From the NCBI RefSeq assembly GCF_016745235.1, contig NZ_JAELVM010000002.1, positions 372,001 through 436,000 of the forward strand: 64,000 bases of DNA, read 5' to 3'. Of the stretch, positions 41,511 through 51,471 are shown in pieces (the stretch's first letter is position 1; every line of letters starts with the position of its first letter). The notes beneath the pieces were generated by a model, which saw only the letters and a list, made by a program, of their open reading frames with translations, was not told the DNA's origin and did not search any database. Both the position numbers and the translations under genes were made by a program. The DNA comes from Chryseobacterium endalhagicum. Lineage in GTDB: Bacteria; Bacteroidota; Bacteroidia; Flavobacteriales; Weeksellaceae.

Positions 41511-42389
41511 TTAATTAACATAGGCTACATAAGCTTCTTTAACTACACCTCCTAAGTACTGGTTTTTTGCAAAAAATGTATAATCTATCCAGAAATATCC
41601 ATTATCCGCCCACGCAGAACCCCAAGAATTTTGTATCTTGAAAGCCTGTTTATTATCATCATAGCCTACGACACATATAGCGTGTCCACCAAGAACTTTG
41701 CCTGAACGTTTTTTCAATATCCATCCTGTATTTTTAAGATTTTTGAATTCTTCATCTACCGTAATACCTATGACTATTGGAAGATTTGCACTTAAAAGGT
41801 TTTTAATGTTTGTAATATTTGAATTACTTACTGTTGACCAGCTTACTAGTTTATGGCTACTTGCAGCATTTTTTTGAGAAACACTAGGTTGAGTACTACA
41901 TTCAGTATCATTGTAAGGCATTTCTGTTAAGCTGCAGACACCTTGATTTTTGATTAGTTTCAATCCATCACTTGTATAGGATCCATTTGCGCAAGCACCC
42001 TGCTTGATTTGATTGTACACATATTCAGGACTTCTTGGTTGTGTTACTCCTTTAAAATTAGATTCCAAAATACTGGTTGCTGCATAGGCTGTTGCCCATG
42101 CAACACAGGATCCTTCATTTCCTTGATCTCCGATAGCTGGCTGACCGCTTACAAAATAACTTGATGGTAATACTTTGGAAGTATTTCCTTTATACTTTGT
42201 TATTAAAGCATCTACATCTGCTTTTTCAAAAGAAGAGTAGGTAGATTCATCAACAAAATTGGCACCCAGGGAACCAATAGACTGAGCTTCTTGATTTGGC
42301 TGTTGATTATCTATTTCTTCATCATTTTTTGAACATGAAGCTAATGAGAGCATTACTAATGCCATTGAAATAATTTTTAAATTTTTCAT
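41511..42389 (-). CDS. C1 (papain-like) peptidase lipoprotein
   Basis: 292 residues. Lipoprotein signal with Cys19 (LSLASCSKN). Papain-fold catalytic residues: Q89 and C95 in DQGNEGSCVAWAT, H236 in GGHAICVVGYDD and N254 in QNSWGSAW. Additional Cys (133, 152, 164) may form disulfides. It is predicted to sit on an outer-membrane surface and cleave protein or peptide substrates. Composition is noticeably AT-richer than that of pgk. The pro-region is very short. Confidence 0.9.
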   Translation of the reverse strand: MKNLKIISMALVMLSLASCSKNDEEIDNQQPNQEAQSIGSLGANFVDESTYSSFEKADVDALITKYKGNTSKVLPSSYFVSGQPAIGDQGNEGSCVAWATAYAATSILESNFKGVTQPRSPEYVYNQIKQGACANGSYTSDGLKLIKNQGVCSLTEMPYNDTECSTQPSVSQKNAASSHKLVSWSTVSNSNITNIKNLLSANLPIVIGITVDEEFKNLKNTGWILKKRSGKVLGGHAICVVGYDDNKQAFKIQNSWGSAWADNGYFWIDYTFFAKNQYLGGVVKEAYVAYVN

Positions 42390-42776
42390 AAATTGTTTTT
42401 TGTTTGGTTTAACATTAGTAAAAATACAGTTATTTGGGTTGTTTGCAATAGTATTCGTAAAATAATCGATTATCGTTTGTTTATTTGTTTTAATTTATTT
42501 AATTTATTTATTATATATTTAGTTTTGTATTATTTTTTTTTGTTTTTTTTAATTTTACATGAAATGGGTGGTTTTTAAAGTTTAATAATCATAGAATTAT
42601 TTTTGTTTTTAATTTTAGAGAGAATGGAGTAGGGTTATTTTATTTTTTGTCAGTTTCAACTTTTATATCATAGCTTAAATATCAAAAATAAAACCCGGGA
42701 AAATTCTCCGGGTTTTTGTTTTTTATGTTGAAATAGGTGAAAATTGGCCTTCAGAAATGGCTCAAAAATCGATTTT
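42390..42776. other. AT-rich gap with terminator
   Basis: 387 bases without a gene. The first half is extremely T-rich on the plus strand (42480-42560). Near 42690-42716, stem AAAACCCGG (42690-42698) with CCGGGTTTT (42708-42716) and flanking T-runs is a terminator for the methyltransferase gene on the minus strand (stop 42777). A short promoter of the C1 peptidase gene is expected just above 42389, but no -7 match is convincing. Confidence 0.6.
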
Positions 42777-43598
42777 CTATCTTTTTTCGATAATGTATAT
42801 CAAACTTGAAAATTCGTTGGAAAAAAGCGCCTTTACGTTAGAAATCGTTCCGTAGATGACCGCTTTCAGCCAAAAAAGAGGCGATTTTTTGTATTTTTCG
42901 CTCAACATGGAGATGTAAAATGAATCAAGGACCAATGGTTTGATTTTTCTCATTTTCCAATCGGGTTTCTTTGAAATTAAATTTTCCATACCATTTTTAG
43001 AGAAATGATAAATATGTCTCGGTACATCGTAGGCTGCCCAATATTCTTTGTAATGTTTTGCATCATAGGAGGTAGGGTTGGGAACGGCAATAATGAGAAG
43101 TCCTTTGTCTTTTAATTTCCCGTGAAATATTTCGAGCATTTCATCCTGGTTCTCTACATGTTCAAAAACATGCCATAAAGTAATAGCATCCAGACTTTGA
43201 TCTGGAATGTTTTGTATAGTATCGAGAACCTGTGCTTTGGTTATTTTACTAAGTGCAGCTTTTCTGGCATCGGCATCAGGTTCAAAACCAAAAGTCTCAA
43301 AATCATTTTCAATATACTTTACAAATTCTCCTGCACCGCATCCGTAATCCAGAACTTTGGCTCCTTTTTTTATCCTGTCTGCCAAAATATTTTTCTTGTA
43401 CTGCAGATTAAAGGACTGTAAGAATTTATAAAGTTTTTCTTTAAAACTTCCGGAATCCTGATGGTGGGAAATGTAATCTTCGCTTTCATAATATCTGGAA
43501 ATATTGGATGGAATAGGGGAGGTTTTAAAAACTCCTTTTGTCTCCGTTTCTTTTATTTCAAATATTTCCTGTGAAAGAAAATGATCCTTTATTCTCAT
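42777..43598 (-). CDS. Class I SAM methyltransferase
   Basis: 273 residues. Motif I VLDYGCGAGEFVKYIE (about 86-101) binds S-adenosylmethionine; LDAITLWHVFEHVENQ and LLIIAVPNP are typical motif IV/VI stretches of this large group. An N-terminal extension of about 60 residues carries no Cys zinc motif. The substrate is unknown. The C-terminal SMLSEKYKKSPLFWLKAVIYGTISNV suggests amphipathic membrane association. The parS site lies directly upstream. Confidence 0.85.
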   Translation of the reverse strand: MRIKDHFLSQEIFEIKETETKGVFKTSPIPSNISRYYESEDYISHHQDSGSFKEKLYKFLQSFNLQYKKNILADRIKKGAKVLDYGCGAGEFVKYIENDFETFGFEPDADARKAALSKITKAQVLDTIQNIPDQSLDAITLWHVFEHVENQDEMLEIFHGKLKDKGLLIIAVPNPTSYDAKHYKEYWAAYDVPRHIYHFSKNGMENLISKKPDWKMRKIKPLVLDSFYISMLSEKYKKSPLFWLKAVIYGTISNVKALFSNEFSSLIYIIEKR

Positions 43599-43690
43599 TT
43601 GAATTGATATCTTGATATTTTAAAAATAAAGTATTCAGTGATTATTTTTAACGCACATAAATACCTTAATTTTTGCTTTTAATTTACAAA

Positions 43691-43706
43691 TGTTTCACGT
43701 GAAACA
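43691..43706. other. parS centromere site 1
   Basis: Perfect 16-base palindrome TGTTTCACGTGAAACA, the consensus ParB-binding sequence, extended to 22 bases by flanking A/T pairs. It lies between mnmG and the methyltransferase gene. parS sites normally cluster near oriC and load ParB/SMC for chromosome segregation. Confidence 0.93.
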
Positions 43707-43714
43707 TTTTTGAT

Positions 43715-45577
43715 TTAACGCCCTAAATAGACCAGTAAAACGTTTATATCAGCCGGAGAAACACCACTGATTCTACCCGCCTGAGCAATAGTTTTCGGTC
43801 TTACATTAGACATTTTCTGTTTTGCTTCTGCAGAAAGGCTGGAAAGGCTTTTATAATCAAAGTCTTCCGGAATTTTTATGTTTTCCAAACGGTTAAGCTT
43901 AGCTACATTCTCCTTTTCTTTTTCTATATAACCTTTATACTTGATATTGATTTCTGCCTGTTCTCTGATTTCATCATCATATTTGGATGAAAATTCTTTG
44001 ATTGCCTCAATTTCGTCAAGCTTTTCTAATGTGATATTAGGTCTTGTAAGGAATTGTGCTGCTTTATAAGCCTGATCTACCGGATTGCTTTCTGATTTTT
44101 CAAGAATAGGATTGATCATTCCAGGTTTTAAAGAAGTTTCTCTTAAAAATCCTTCAAGTTCCTGACTTTCAGATACTTTGGTTTCTACTTTTCTTAATCT
44201 GTCTTCTTTAGCTAATCCTAAATCAAATGCTTTTTTCGTCAGTCTGATATCGGCATTATCCTGTCTCAGTAATAATCTGTATTCTGCACGGGATGTGAAC
44301 ATTCTGTAAGGCTCTTCAGTTCCTTTTGTAATCAGATCATCAATCAGTACGCCGATATAGGCTTCATCTCTGTTTAAGATGAAATCTTCTTTTTCATGAA
44401 CCTTATTATGAGCATTGATACCGGCAATTAATCCCTGTCCCGCTGCTTCTTCATATCCTGTGGTTCCGTTAATCTGGCCCGCGAAATATAAATTATCAAT
44501 TAATTTGGTTTCTAAAGTATGTTTTAGCTGGGTAGGAGGGAAGTAATCATACTCAATAGCATAGCCCGGACGGAAAACTTTTACATTTTCAAATCCTGGA
44601 ATCTGTTTCATTGCTTTGATCTGTACATCTTCCGGAAGCGAAGAACTGAAGCCGTTTACATAGATTTCAACAGTTTTCCAGCCTTCGGGTTCTACGAAAA
44701 GCTGATGTCTTGTTCTTTCTGCAAAACGGTTGATTTTATCTTCAATACTAGGGCAGTATCTTGGTCCTAAACTTTGAATGGTTCCGTTGAACATTGGGCT
44801 TCTGTCAAAACCTTCGCGTAAAATATCGTGTACTGTTTCGTTGGTATATACAATGTGACAGCTTAACTGTTTTGTTAATTTAGGCGTATCCGTGTAGCTG
44901 AACTTCTGAGGTTTTTCATCTCCTTTCTGTTCTTCCATTTTAGAATAATCAAGGCTTCTTCCGTCTACACGGGGAGGAGTTCCTGTTTTCATTCTTCCTG
45001 CTTCGAAACCTAAACTTACCAATTGTTCTGTAATTCCGAATGCTCTGGGTTCGCCCATTCTTCCGCCGCCTAATTGTTTATCTCCAACGTGGATTAATCC
45101 GTTAAGAAATGTACCGTTGGTAAGAACTACGGATTTAGCTTTTATTTCAATTCCTAAAGAAGTAACCACTCCGGTTACCTTATTATTTTCTACAATAAGC
45201 TGCTTCACCATATCCTGAAAGAAATCAAGATTGGGTGTATTTTCTAATGCCAATCTCCATTCTTCTGCAAAAAGCATTCTGTCATTTTGAGTTCTTGGAG
45301 ACCACATCGCTGGTCCTTTTGAAAGGTTGAGCATTTTGAACTGAATGGCAGATTTGTCAGCTATAATTCCGGAGTATCCTCCCATAGCATCAATCTCTCT
45401 TACGATCTGTCCTTTTGCGATTCCTCCCATTGCCGGGTTGCAGCTCATCTGTCCGATGGTCTGCATATTCATTGTAACAAGCAGGGTTTTTGAACCAAGA
45501 TTGGCCGCTGCGGCTGCAGCTTCACAACCTGCATGTCCGGCACCTACTACGATTACGTCATATATTTCTGAAATCAT
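43715..45577 (-). CDS. mnmG: MnmG (GidA), tRNA uridine-34 modification
   Basis: 620 residues. The FAD loop VVGAGHAGCEAA (10-21), the CNPAMGGIAKG block, GTPPRVDGRS and the C-terminal domain with YKGYIEKEKENV are characteristic. With MnmE it adds the carboxymethylaminomethyl group to U34 of several tRNAs. mnmG is classically close to bacterial origins. Here it is bracketed by two perfect parS sites, at 43691 and 45624. Confidence 0.97.
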   Translation of the reverse strand: MISEIYDVIVVGAGHAGCEAAAAAANLGSKTLLVTMNMQTIGQMSCNPAMGGIAKGQIVREIDAMGGYSGIIADKSAIQFKMLNLSKGPAMWSPRTQNDRMLFAEEWRLALENTPNLDFFQDMVKQLIVENNKVTGVVTSLGIEIKAKSVVLTNGTFLNGLIHVGDKQLGGGRMGEPRAFGITEQLVSLGFEAGRMKTGTPPRVDGRSLDYSKMEEQKGDEKPQKFSYTDTPKLTKQLSCHIVYTNETVHDILREGFDRSPMFNGTIQSLGPRYCPSIEDKINRFAERTRHQLFVEPEGWKTVEIYVNGFSSSLPEDVQIKAMKQIPGFENVKVFRPGYAIEYDYFPPTQLKHTLETKLIDNLYFAGQINGTTGYEEAAGQGLIAGINAHNKVHEKEDFILNRDEAYIGVLIDDLITKGTEEPYRMFTSRAEYRLLLRQDNADIRLTKKAFDLGLAKEDRLRKVETKVSESQELEGFLRETSLKPGMINPILEKSESNPVDQAYKAAQFLTRPNITLEKLDEIEAIKEFSSKYDDEIREQAEINIKYKGYIEKEKENVAKLNRLENIKIPEDFDYKSLSSLSAEAKQKMSNVRPKTIAQAGRISGVSPADINVLLVYLGR

Positions 45578-45623
45578 TTTCTATTGCTTATTTAAAGCCT
45601 TTAATATTACTATTTTCCATGAA

Positions 45624-45639
45624 TGTTTCACGTGAAACA
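45624..45639. other. parS centromere site 2
   Basis: Second perfect TGTTTCACGTGAAACA, 1933 bases from the first, in the leader region upstream of mnmG. Flanking AA/TT extend the symmetry to 20 bases. Position in front of the gene may let ParB binding influence mnmG transcription (inference). Confidence 0.93.
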
Positions 45640-45726
45640 TTTTTAGAGAATGCGCTACAGGTGAGCTTTCATTGTGGCTATGATTGAACACTTTACGGAT
45701 TGCCCTTTAAGTGATTCTTCAATTTG

Positions 45727-46146
45727 CTAAGGGTTTGATTCCTTAAATTTAGCCAGGTATACATCTTCCATTCTGCGCATCTCTTTCTCTTCTTCTTCCG
45801 TCTTATCCTTGTATCCTGCGAGGTGAAGAATACCATGGGCAAGCACCCTTTTTAATTCTTCTTCGTAATCTCTGGATAGAGTAGAAGCGTTGTCCGAAAT
45901 TCGCTGCAAAGATACGAAAATCTCCCCGCTTATTGTTTTCCCTTTTACATAATCGAAAGTGATGATATCGGTATAATAATCATGCTGCAGATAATCCTGA
46001 TTGATCTTCAAAAGATATTCGTCATCGCAGAAAATATAATTGATTTCGCCTATTTTTTTTCCTTCTGAAAGAATGATATCTTCCAGCCATTTTTGATAAT
46101 CTGTGTTTACAGATTCCTGTAAGTTTTCGTAAAAGAATTGTATCAT
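45727..46146 (-). CDS. ybeY: YbeY endoribonuclease
   Basis: 139 residues. The metal motif reads HGILHLAGYKDK, with the first two His of the family HGxLHLxGYDH; the third ligand position is Asp instead of His, which I recall is common in Bacteroidetes members. YbeY matures the 3' end of 16S rRNA. The start is 5 bases after the patatin-gene stop. Overall length normal. Confidence 0.92.
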   Translation of the reverse strand: MIQFFYENLQESVNTDYQKWLEDIILSEGKKIGEINYIFCDDEYLLKINQDYLQHDYYTDIITFDYVKGKTISGEIFVSLQRISDNASTLSRDYEEELKRVLAHGILHLAGYKDKTEEEEKEMRRMEDVYLAKFKESNP

Positions 46147-46150
46147 TGTA

Positions 46151-48307
46151 TTAAAACCAGTGTCCTAAAATAACACTGAATATGCCTTTTTGATTGTTTT
46201 TAAGTGAGTGGCTGAAGTTGACTTTAATCTGCCCGAAAGGAGATTTGTACCCTGCCGTCAATCCTACTGAGCTAAAATTTACTTTAACCGCATCTTCAAA
46301 GTTAATATCATCTGAGAGATTGGCAAAGCTGAAATTTCCGCTTAAAAAGTAGTTTTTATTGAATTTAAACTGAACATCATTAGAAATCAGGACGACATTA
46401 TTGGTGTTGAGCTGGGCAAAATAGAAACCTCCGAAGCTTTTAAAATTAACCAGATTCTGTTCAAAGATACCACCAAGTCTGTACTGGTAAAATTCCGGAA
46501 GATTATCGCCGATTGTGATTCCACCGTACAAGTTCAGACGGTAGGTGAATTGCTTCGACAGGGGAATATTAAGCCTGATATCTGCTTTCACCTGTATAAT
46601 CCTTTTTTCAACCTCGGATTTTAAAAGATCGACCACTTTTCCTTCTGCATTGATGTAAATACCTCTGGAAGGGAAGTCTTTGTCATTTTGAGTATCGCTC
46701 TTCAGGAATACATATGGATTAAGGAAACGCATGTATCTTTTATTTAAACCATTGATTTCAGCTCCGAAATAATCATGGCTGATCCCGCCTCCGATGGCAA
46801 ATTTATCTCTCCATACAGACTGTATAAAGGCTTCATTCCTGAACCATTCCCATTTATCTACTACATTATTGTCAATATTCTTAATATCAAAGCTCATCCC
46901 CGAAGAATAGATCCCGAAGCCCGGAATATAGCCGTTATCGATAAAATAGTTCAGATAATATCTTGGTTTATCACCTACCACCACATCAAGCGATAGATTT
47001 GAATTTTTAAATAGAAGGCGCTTTCCTGAATAATTCAGCAGCAATCCCGTTTTGAAGACTTCATCATAATGCAGTCCGACCTTTAAAAAATGGCGGGCTT
47101 CATCTTCAGTGACATAAAGTTTGAGATAATTCGCATTATTTTCCGGAATAATGTCATAATTGATGAAACGGTAATTATTGGTGGCAACCAGTTTATCTAT
47201 TTTTTTATTAATAGAACCGTAAGTCTGCATAGAAGGGAGGCGGAGTCCCATTTTCCCAAGAACGTAGTTTTTACCGTAAATACGGCCTCCATCTAAGGAA
47301 ATGCTGTCAATCTTATATACGTTGGAATATATTGGATTTATGCGCTCTCTAAGACGGTCAAATGACCGTTTCGGGAGCTGATCGAGTATTTGGGTGTATT
47401 TCATCCCTTCCACATAGCCGCTGTCCAGAATTTTCTTCTTTTCATCGTAGCTGGTGGCGGTCATGCCTTTCAGGTTTGGTTTAATGTTGATGTCCGTGTA
47501 TTTGTACTGTTTTCGGGTATCTCTTTTGATTCCGAAATCAATAACCTGGTTAAGAATTGAAATAATATTGCTTAAATCCTCTCTTTTCGATAAATCCTGG
47601 TTAAGATCCACCCCGATGACGATATCGATTCCTTTGTCCTTTAACGGCTTTGAAGGATAATTTACCGTCATGGCACCGTCAATATAAATACTGTCGCCAA
47701 TTTTTACAGGATCCATCAGGGAAGGGAAGGCGGAACTGGCCATAATGGACTGTACCAGATCTCCCTTCTCGAAAATTTCCATATTGCCGCTTTCCAGATT
47801 GGTAGCTACACACATAAATGGAATGGGCAGTTTGGAAAAATCATCAATATTGGAAACATTTTTGAAAAGCTCTTTCAGAAGATAAACATTTCTCTGGCCT
47901 GAGCTGATAGAAGAGGGAAGGGATATTTTTCCGTTTTTTAAAGGGATGGATAAAAGATATTTATCTACGGATTTATTGAAGAAAGAAGTTTCCTGTCTGG
48001 ATTTCGGATCCATAATCAGGGAATAGAAATCCGTATCCATGACAATCTTCTCTATTTCTTTTCCCGAATACCCGGATGCATACAGTCCGCCTACAATGGC
48101 GCCCATACTGGTTCCGGAAATATAATCGACTTTTACTCCCAGGGAATCCAACACTTTCAGTACTCCGACATGTGAAAATCCCTTGGCACCGCCACCGGCA
48201 AGTGAAAGACCGATTCTTGGATTTTTTGGTATGACGAGATCCTTTTTCACTTGGGAATGGATCATCAGAAGTTGGAATACGAAGAGAAGGATCAGGAGTT
48301 TTCTCAT
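46151..48307 (-). CDS. Patatin-like phospholipase with outer-membrane barrel
   Basis: 718 residues. Signal peptide (about 1-19), then a patatin domain: oxyanion loop GGGAKG (38-43), nucleophile Ser67 in GTSMG and catalytic Asp210 in IDGAMTVNYP. From about residue 300 a POTRA-like segment and a C-terminal beta-barrel of the BamA/Omp85 surface-antigen type follow. This PlpD-like (type Vd-like) arrangement suggests a phospholipase anchored or exported through its own barrel. The first codon lies 2 bases after the murF-alr stop. Confidence 0.92.
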   Translation of the reverse strand: MRKLLILLFVFQLLMIHSQVKKDLVIPKNPRIGLSLAGGGAKGFSHVGVLKVLDSLGVKVDYISGTSMGAIVGGLYASGYSGKEIEKIVMDTDFYSLIMDPKSRQETSFFNKSVDKYLLSIPLKNGKISLPSSISSGQRNVYLLKELFKNVSNIDDFSKLPIPFMCVATNLESGNMEIFEKGDLVQSIMASSAFPSLMDPVKIGDSIYIDGAMTVNYPSKPLKDKGIDIVIGVDLNQDLSKREDLSNIISILNQVIDFGIKRDTRKQYKYTDINIKPNLKGMTATSYDEKKKILDSGYVEGMKYTQILDQLPKRSFDRLRERINPIYSNVYKIDSISLDGGRIYGKNYVLGKMGLRLPSMQTYGSINKKIDKLVATNNYRFINYDIIPENNANYLKLYVTEDEARHFLKVGLHYDEVFKTGLLLNYSGKRLLFKNSNLSLDVVVGDKPRYYLNYFIDNGYIPGFGIYSSGMSFDIKNIDNNVVDKWEWFRNEAFIQSVWRDKFAIGGGISHDYFGAEINGLNKRYMRFLNPYVFLKSDTQNDKDFPSRGIYINAEGKVVDLLKSEVEKRIIQVKADIRLNIPLSKQFTYRLNLYGGITIGDNLPEFYQYRLGGIFEQNLVNFKSFGGFYFAQLNTNNVVLISNDVQFKFNKNYFLSGNFSFANLSDDINFEDAVKVNFSSVGLTAGYKSPFGQIKVNFSHSLKNNQKGIFSVILGHWF

Positions 48308-48309
48308 AG

Positions 48310-50757
48310 CTAGTCTTTTATATAAATCCGTTTCACCCGGGGCGAAATGGAGGTTAACACTTCATAGGTTATGGTTTTGCAGTAGCCTGCGAATTCTTTT
48401 AAACTTGGTTTTGCATTAAAAACGGTGACGGTATCACCTTCTTTTACATTGGGGATGTGGTCTATATTAATCATCATCATGTCCATGCAGATATTTCCGA
48501 CAATAGGAGCTAATGTTTTGTTGATGCCTACATTTCCCACCTGATTTCCGATCAGTCTTGGAATTCCATCTGCATAGCCTACGGGAATCGTAGCGATCTT
48601 CGCGGAATGATCAGGTTTGTATTTTCTGCTGTAGCCTACAGATTCTCCGGTTGCTACAGTAGATATCTGTGAAATTACGGTTTTAAAACTAACTACAGAC
48701 TGCAGCTGCTTCTGTATTTCACTATTTGGTGATTCTCCAAGCATTCCTATTCCGATTCTTACCATATCATACTGATGCTTTGTGTAGCTGGTAATTCCGG
48801 AAGAATTGAGAATATGGCGGATAGGAGTGTAGCCCAGTTTTTCAATCAGATCGCAGGAATTTTTTTCAAAAGTTTCGATCTGCATCAAAGTGAATTCCCT
48901 TTCTCCAGGTACATCAGAAGAAGATAAATGACTGAAAAGACTTTGAACTCTTAAGTTTTTCTGTTTTAAAGTGTCAGCGAGCTGATCCAGTTCAAAATCT
49001 TTAAAACCAAGACGGTGCATTCCCGTTTCAAGCTTGATGTGAACAGGATATTTTTTATCATTCCCTGATTTCTGTAGAGCTTCATAGAATAATTCCAAAA
49101 CCCTGAAACTGTAAATTTCCGGCTCTAAATTATATTCTATGATGGTTTCATAACTGTGCTGCTCAGGATTCATCACCACAATAGGAGTGGTGATTCCTTT
49201 TTTTCGCAGTTCCACACCTTCGTCTGCATAGGCCACACCAAGATAATCAATATGGTGATGCTGCAGGAATTCGGAAACTTCGTAACTGCCCAGTCCATAA
49301 GCGTTCGCCTTGACCATGGCCATCATTTTTGTTCCCGGTTTCAGTACGGATTTATGATAATTGATATTATGGAGTATCGCATTCAGATTGACTTCCAGAA
49401 CGGTATCATGCTTTCGGAGTTCAAGAATATCTTTCAGTTTTTCAATCTCAAATTTCCTTGCTCCTTTAAGCAGAATAATCTGATTTTCAATTTCTGTAAG
49501 ATGTTTACTGTCAATTAATTCCTGAGTATTGACGAAAGTAGAAGTTTTAGCATTAAATAATTCACTAAACTTTGATATTTCATCGCCGATCAGGAAGACA
49601 GAATCAAATTTCTGGTCGTTTACCAGCTCAGAAACTTCCTCATAAAGTTCCTGAGAATTGGAATTTACCCCTACAATATCCGTTAATACTAAGGATTTCT
49701 TAGATTTTTTATATTCATTTAAAAACTGAAGAGCAGTTTTCAGGGAGTCCAGATCCAGGTTAAAAGAATCGTTGATCACGATATTATTTTTGATTCCTTC
49801 AATCGCTTCCAGACGCATTTCCACGGCTTTCAGAGAATTCACCTTATCGATGATCTTCTGATTATCAATATTCAGTTCCTTCAAAACGGTGATCAAAGCC
49901 AGAGCATTCGTTAAAGTTGCTTCGTCCCGCTGATGAACAGGAAAGGAAATTTCTTCATCAAAATAAACAACCGTGATCTTTTCATCCTTAGAAACACCTT
50001 CTTTGATGAAGACCTGATTGTTGTTTTTAAGACCGTAGGAAATTAATTTTTTACCTGAATACAGGTCCTGTATTTTTTTGTCTACCAATGAGTTGTCACC
50101 ATTGTAAATAACGGTTTCAGAATTCTTAAAAAGCTTGATTTTTTCATTAATAAGCTCTTCCTCAGATTCAAAGTTCGCGGCATGGGCATTTCCGATATGA
50201 GTCAGCAGGCCGATCCGGGGATGGAATATATTTTCCAGTTTTTCCATTTCGTGCGGCTTTGAAATTCCCACCTCAAAAATTCCAAGCTCATGCGAGCTGT
50301 TGATTTGAAGTAGAGAGAGGGGAAGGCCGATCTGAGAATTAAAACTCTTCGGACTTTTTACTGTTGGAAATTCATTCCAAAGGCATTGGTAAAGCCATTC
50401 TTTTAAAATCGTTTTTCCATTGCTGCCTGTAATTCCTACAGACTTCAGATGGGAATTTTCGAAATGGTATTTTGCCAGCTTCTGAAGAAATTCAACCGAA
50501 TTCTCTACAAGGACCCATGTTATATTTTCAAACTGCGGATGCTGATGCTCTGAAATGATCACACCAATACCGCGATCTATGGCAGATTCAATGAATTTCT
50601 CACCGGAATTTTTGTGCGTATTGATCGCTATAAATGCCGTATTCTTCGTTGAATAAATAATCCTGCTGTCGAACGCTATATTTCTGATCACTAAATCATA
50701 ATCACCAATGACTTCTGCACCGGTGATTTCTGCAATTTGTTTTACTGTATAATTCAT
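48310..50757 (-). CDS. MurF-alanine racemase fusion
   Basis: 815 residues joining two cell-wall enzymes. The N-terminal MurF part (about 1-440) has the ATP loop GSNGKT (111-116) and adds D-Ala-D-Ala to the UDP-MurNAc-tripeptide. The C-terminal Alr part (about 450-815) has the PLP lysine K483 in VKANAYGLG and converts L- to D-alanine. The start is the ATG at 50755-50757, preceded by an unusually good Shine-Dalgarno sequence (AGGAGGT on the minus strand). The frame extends 14 codons further but without such a site. The fusion is known in Bacteroidetes. Confidence 0.95.
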   Translation of the reverse strand: MNYTVKQIAEITGAEVIGDYDLVIRNIAFDSRIIYSTKNTAFIAINTHKNSGEKFIESAIDRGIGVIISEHQHPQFENITWVLVENSVEFLQKLAKYHFENSHLKSVGITGSNGKTILKEWLYQCLWNEFPTVKSPKSFNSQIGLPLSLLQINSSHELGIFEVGISKPHEMEKLENIFHPRIGLLTHIGNAHAANFESEEELINEKIKLFKNSETVIYNGDNSLVDKKIQDLYSGKKLISYGLKNNNQVFIKEGVSKDEKITVVYFDEEISFPVHQRDEATLTNALALITVLKELNIDNQKIIDKVNSLKAVEMRLEAIEGIKNNIVINDSFNLDLDSLKTALQFLNEYKKSKKSLVLTDIVGVNSNSQELYEEVSELVNDQKFDSVFLIGDEISKFSELFNAKTSTFVNTQELIDSKHLTEIENQIILLKGARKFEIEKLKDILELRKHDTVLEVNLNAILHNINYHKSVLKPGTKMMAMVKANAYGLGSYEVSEFLQHHHIDYLGVAYADEGVELRKKGITTPIVVMNPEQHSYETIIEYNLEPEIYSFRVLELFYEALQKSGNDKKYPVHIKLETGMHRLGFKDFELDQLADTLKQKNLRVQSLFSHLSSSDVPGEREFTLMQIETFEKNSCDLIEKLGYTPIRHILNSSGITSYTKHQYDMVRIGIGMLGESPNSEIQKQLQSVVSFKTVISQISTVATGESVGYSRKYKPDHSAKIATIPVGYADGIPRLIGNQVGNVGINKTLAPIVGNICMDMMMINIDHIPNVKEGDTVTVFNAKPSLKEFAGYCKTITYEVLTSISPRVKRIYIKD

Positions 50758-50819
50758 TGATACCTCCTGCTTATTTTGAATAAACGGCCCATCAGCCATT
50801 TTACCTTTCTAAAAACTGT

Positions 50820-51410
50820 TTATTTTTTCTTCTTTAAAAGCACTTCGTCTATAAAAACACGGCGGCTTACTGCCTCATAGCTTTCAGTTTCACCCAGTTC
50901 TACCAGATTATTTCCCTGAGAAATCCTCATGGAATAGTTGGCCAGGTTACCCGTTCTCTTGCAAATAGCATGCACTTTTGTAACGTATTCCGCGGTAGCC
51001 ATCAGGTTGGGCATCGGCCCGAAAGGACGTCCCAGAAAATCCATATCCAGTCCGGCTACCACCACTCTCACGCCGCTGTTGGCAAGCTGGTTGGCGATAT
51101 CTACAATGCTTTCGTCAAAAAACTGTGCTTCATCTATTCCCACTACATCGCAGTTAGAAGCCAGCAGAAGGATCTCATTAGGATTGTCTACTGCTGTACT
51201 GCGGATTTTGTTCTGATTATGAGAAACCACGTCCTCTTCAGAATATCGTGTATCCAGTCTCGGTTTAAAAATTTCCACGTTCTGTCCCGCCATTTCTGCT
51301 CTGCGCAATCTTCGGATCAGCTCTTCGGTTTTTCCCGAGAACATAGAGCCACAAATAACTTCCATCCAACCACTTTGTTTGGAATGATTAATTGTATTTT
51401 CTAAAAACAT
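50820..51410 (-). CDS. tdk: Thymidine kinase
   Basis: 196 residues. Type II thymidine kinase: P-loop GSMFSGKTEE (21-30), DEAQFF (about 94-99) with the catalytic Glu, and VVAGLDMDFLGRPFG. The classical C-terminal CxxC zinc pairs are not complete; the region reads ICKRTGNLANYS, as in related Bacteroidetes enzymes. Salvage of thymidine to dTMP. Confidence 0.94.
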   Translation of the reverse strand: MFLENTINHSKQSGWMEVICGSMFSGKTEELIRRLRRAEMAGQNVEIFKPRLDTRYSEEDVVSHNQNKIRSTAVDNPNEILLLASNCDVVGIDEAQFFDESIVDIANQLANSGVRVVVAGLDMDFLGRPFGPMPNLMATAEYVTKVHAICKRTGNLANYSMRISQGNNLVELGETESYEAVSRRVFIDEVLLKKKK

Positions 51411-51471
51411 TTGTTAAATTAGCCGTATATTTTTAAGATCAAAAGTAAGCAATTTTAATAAGATTCTTATT

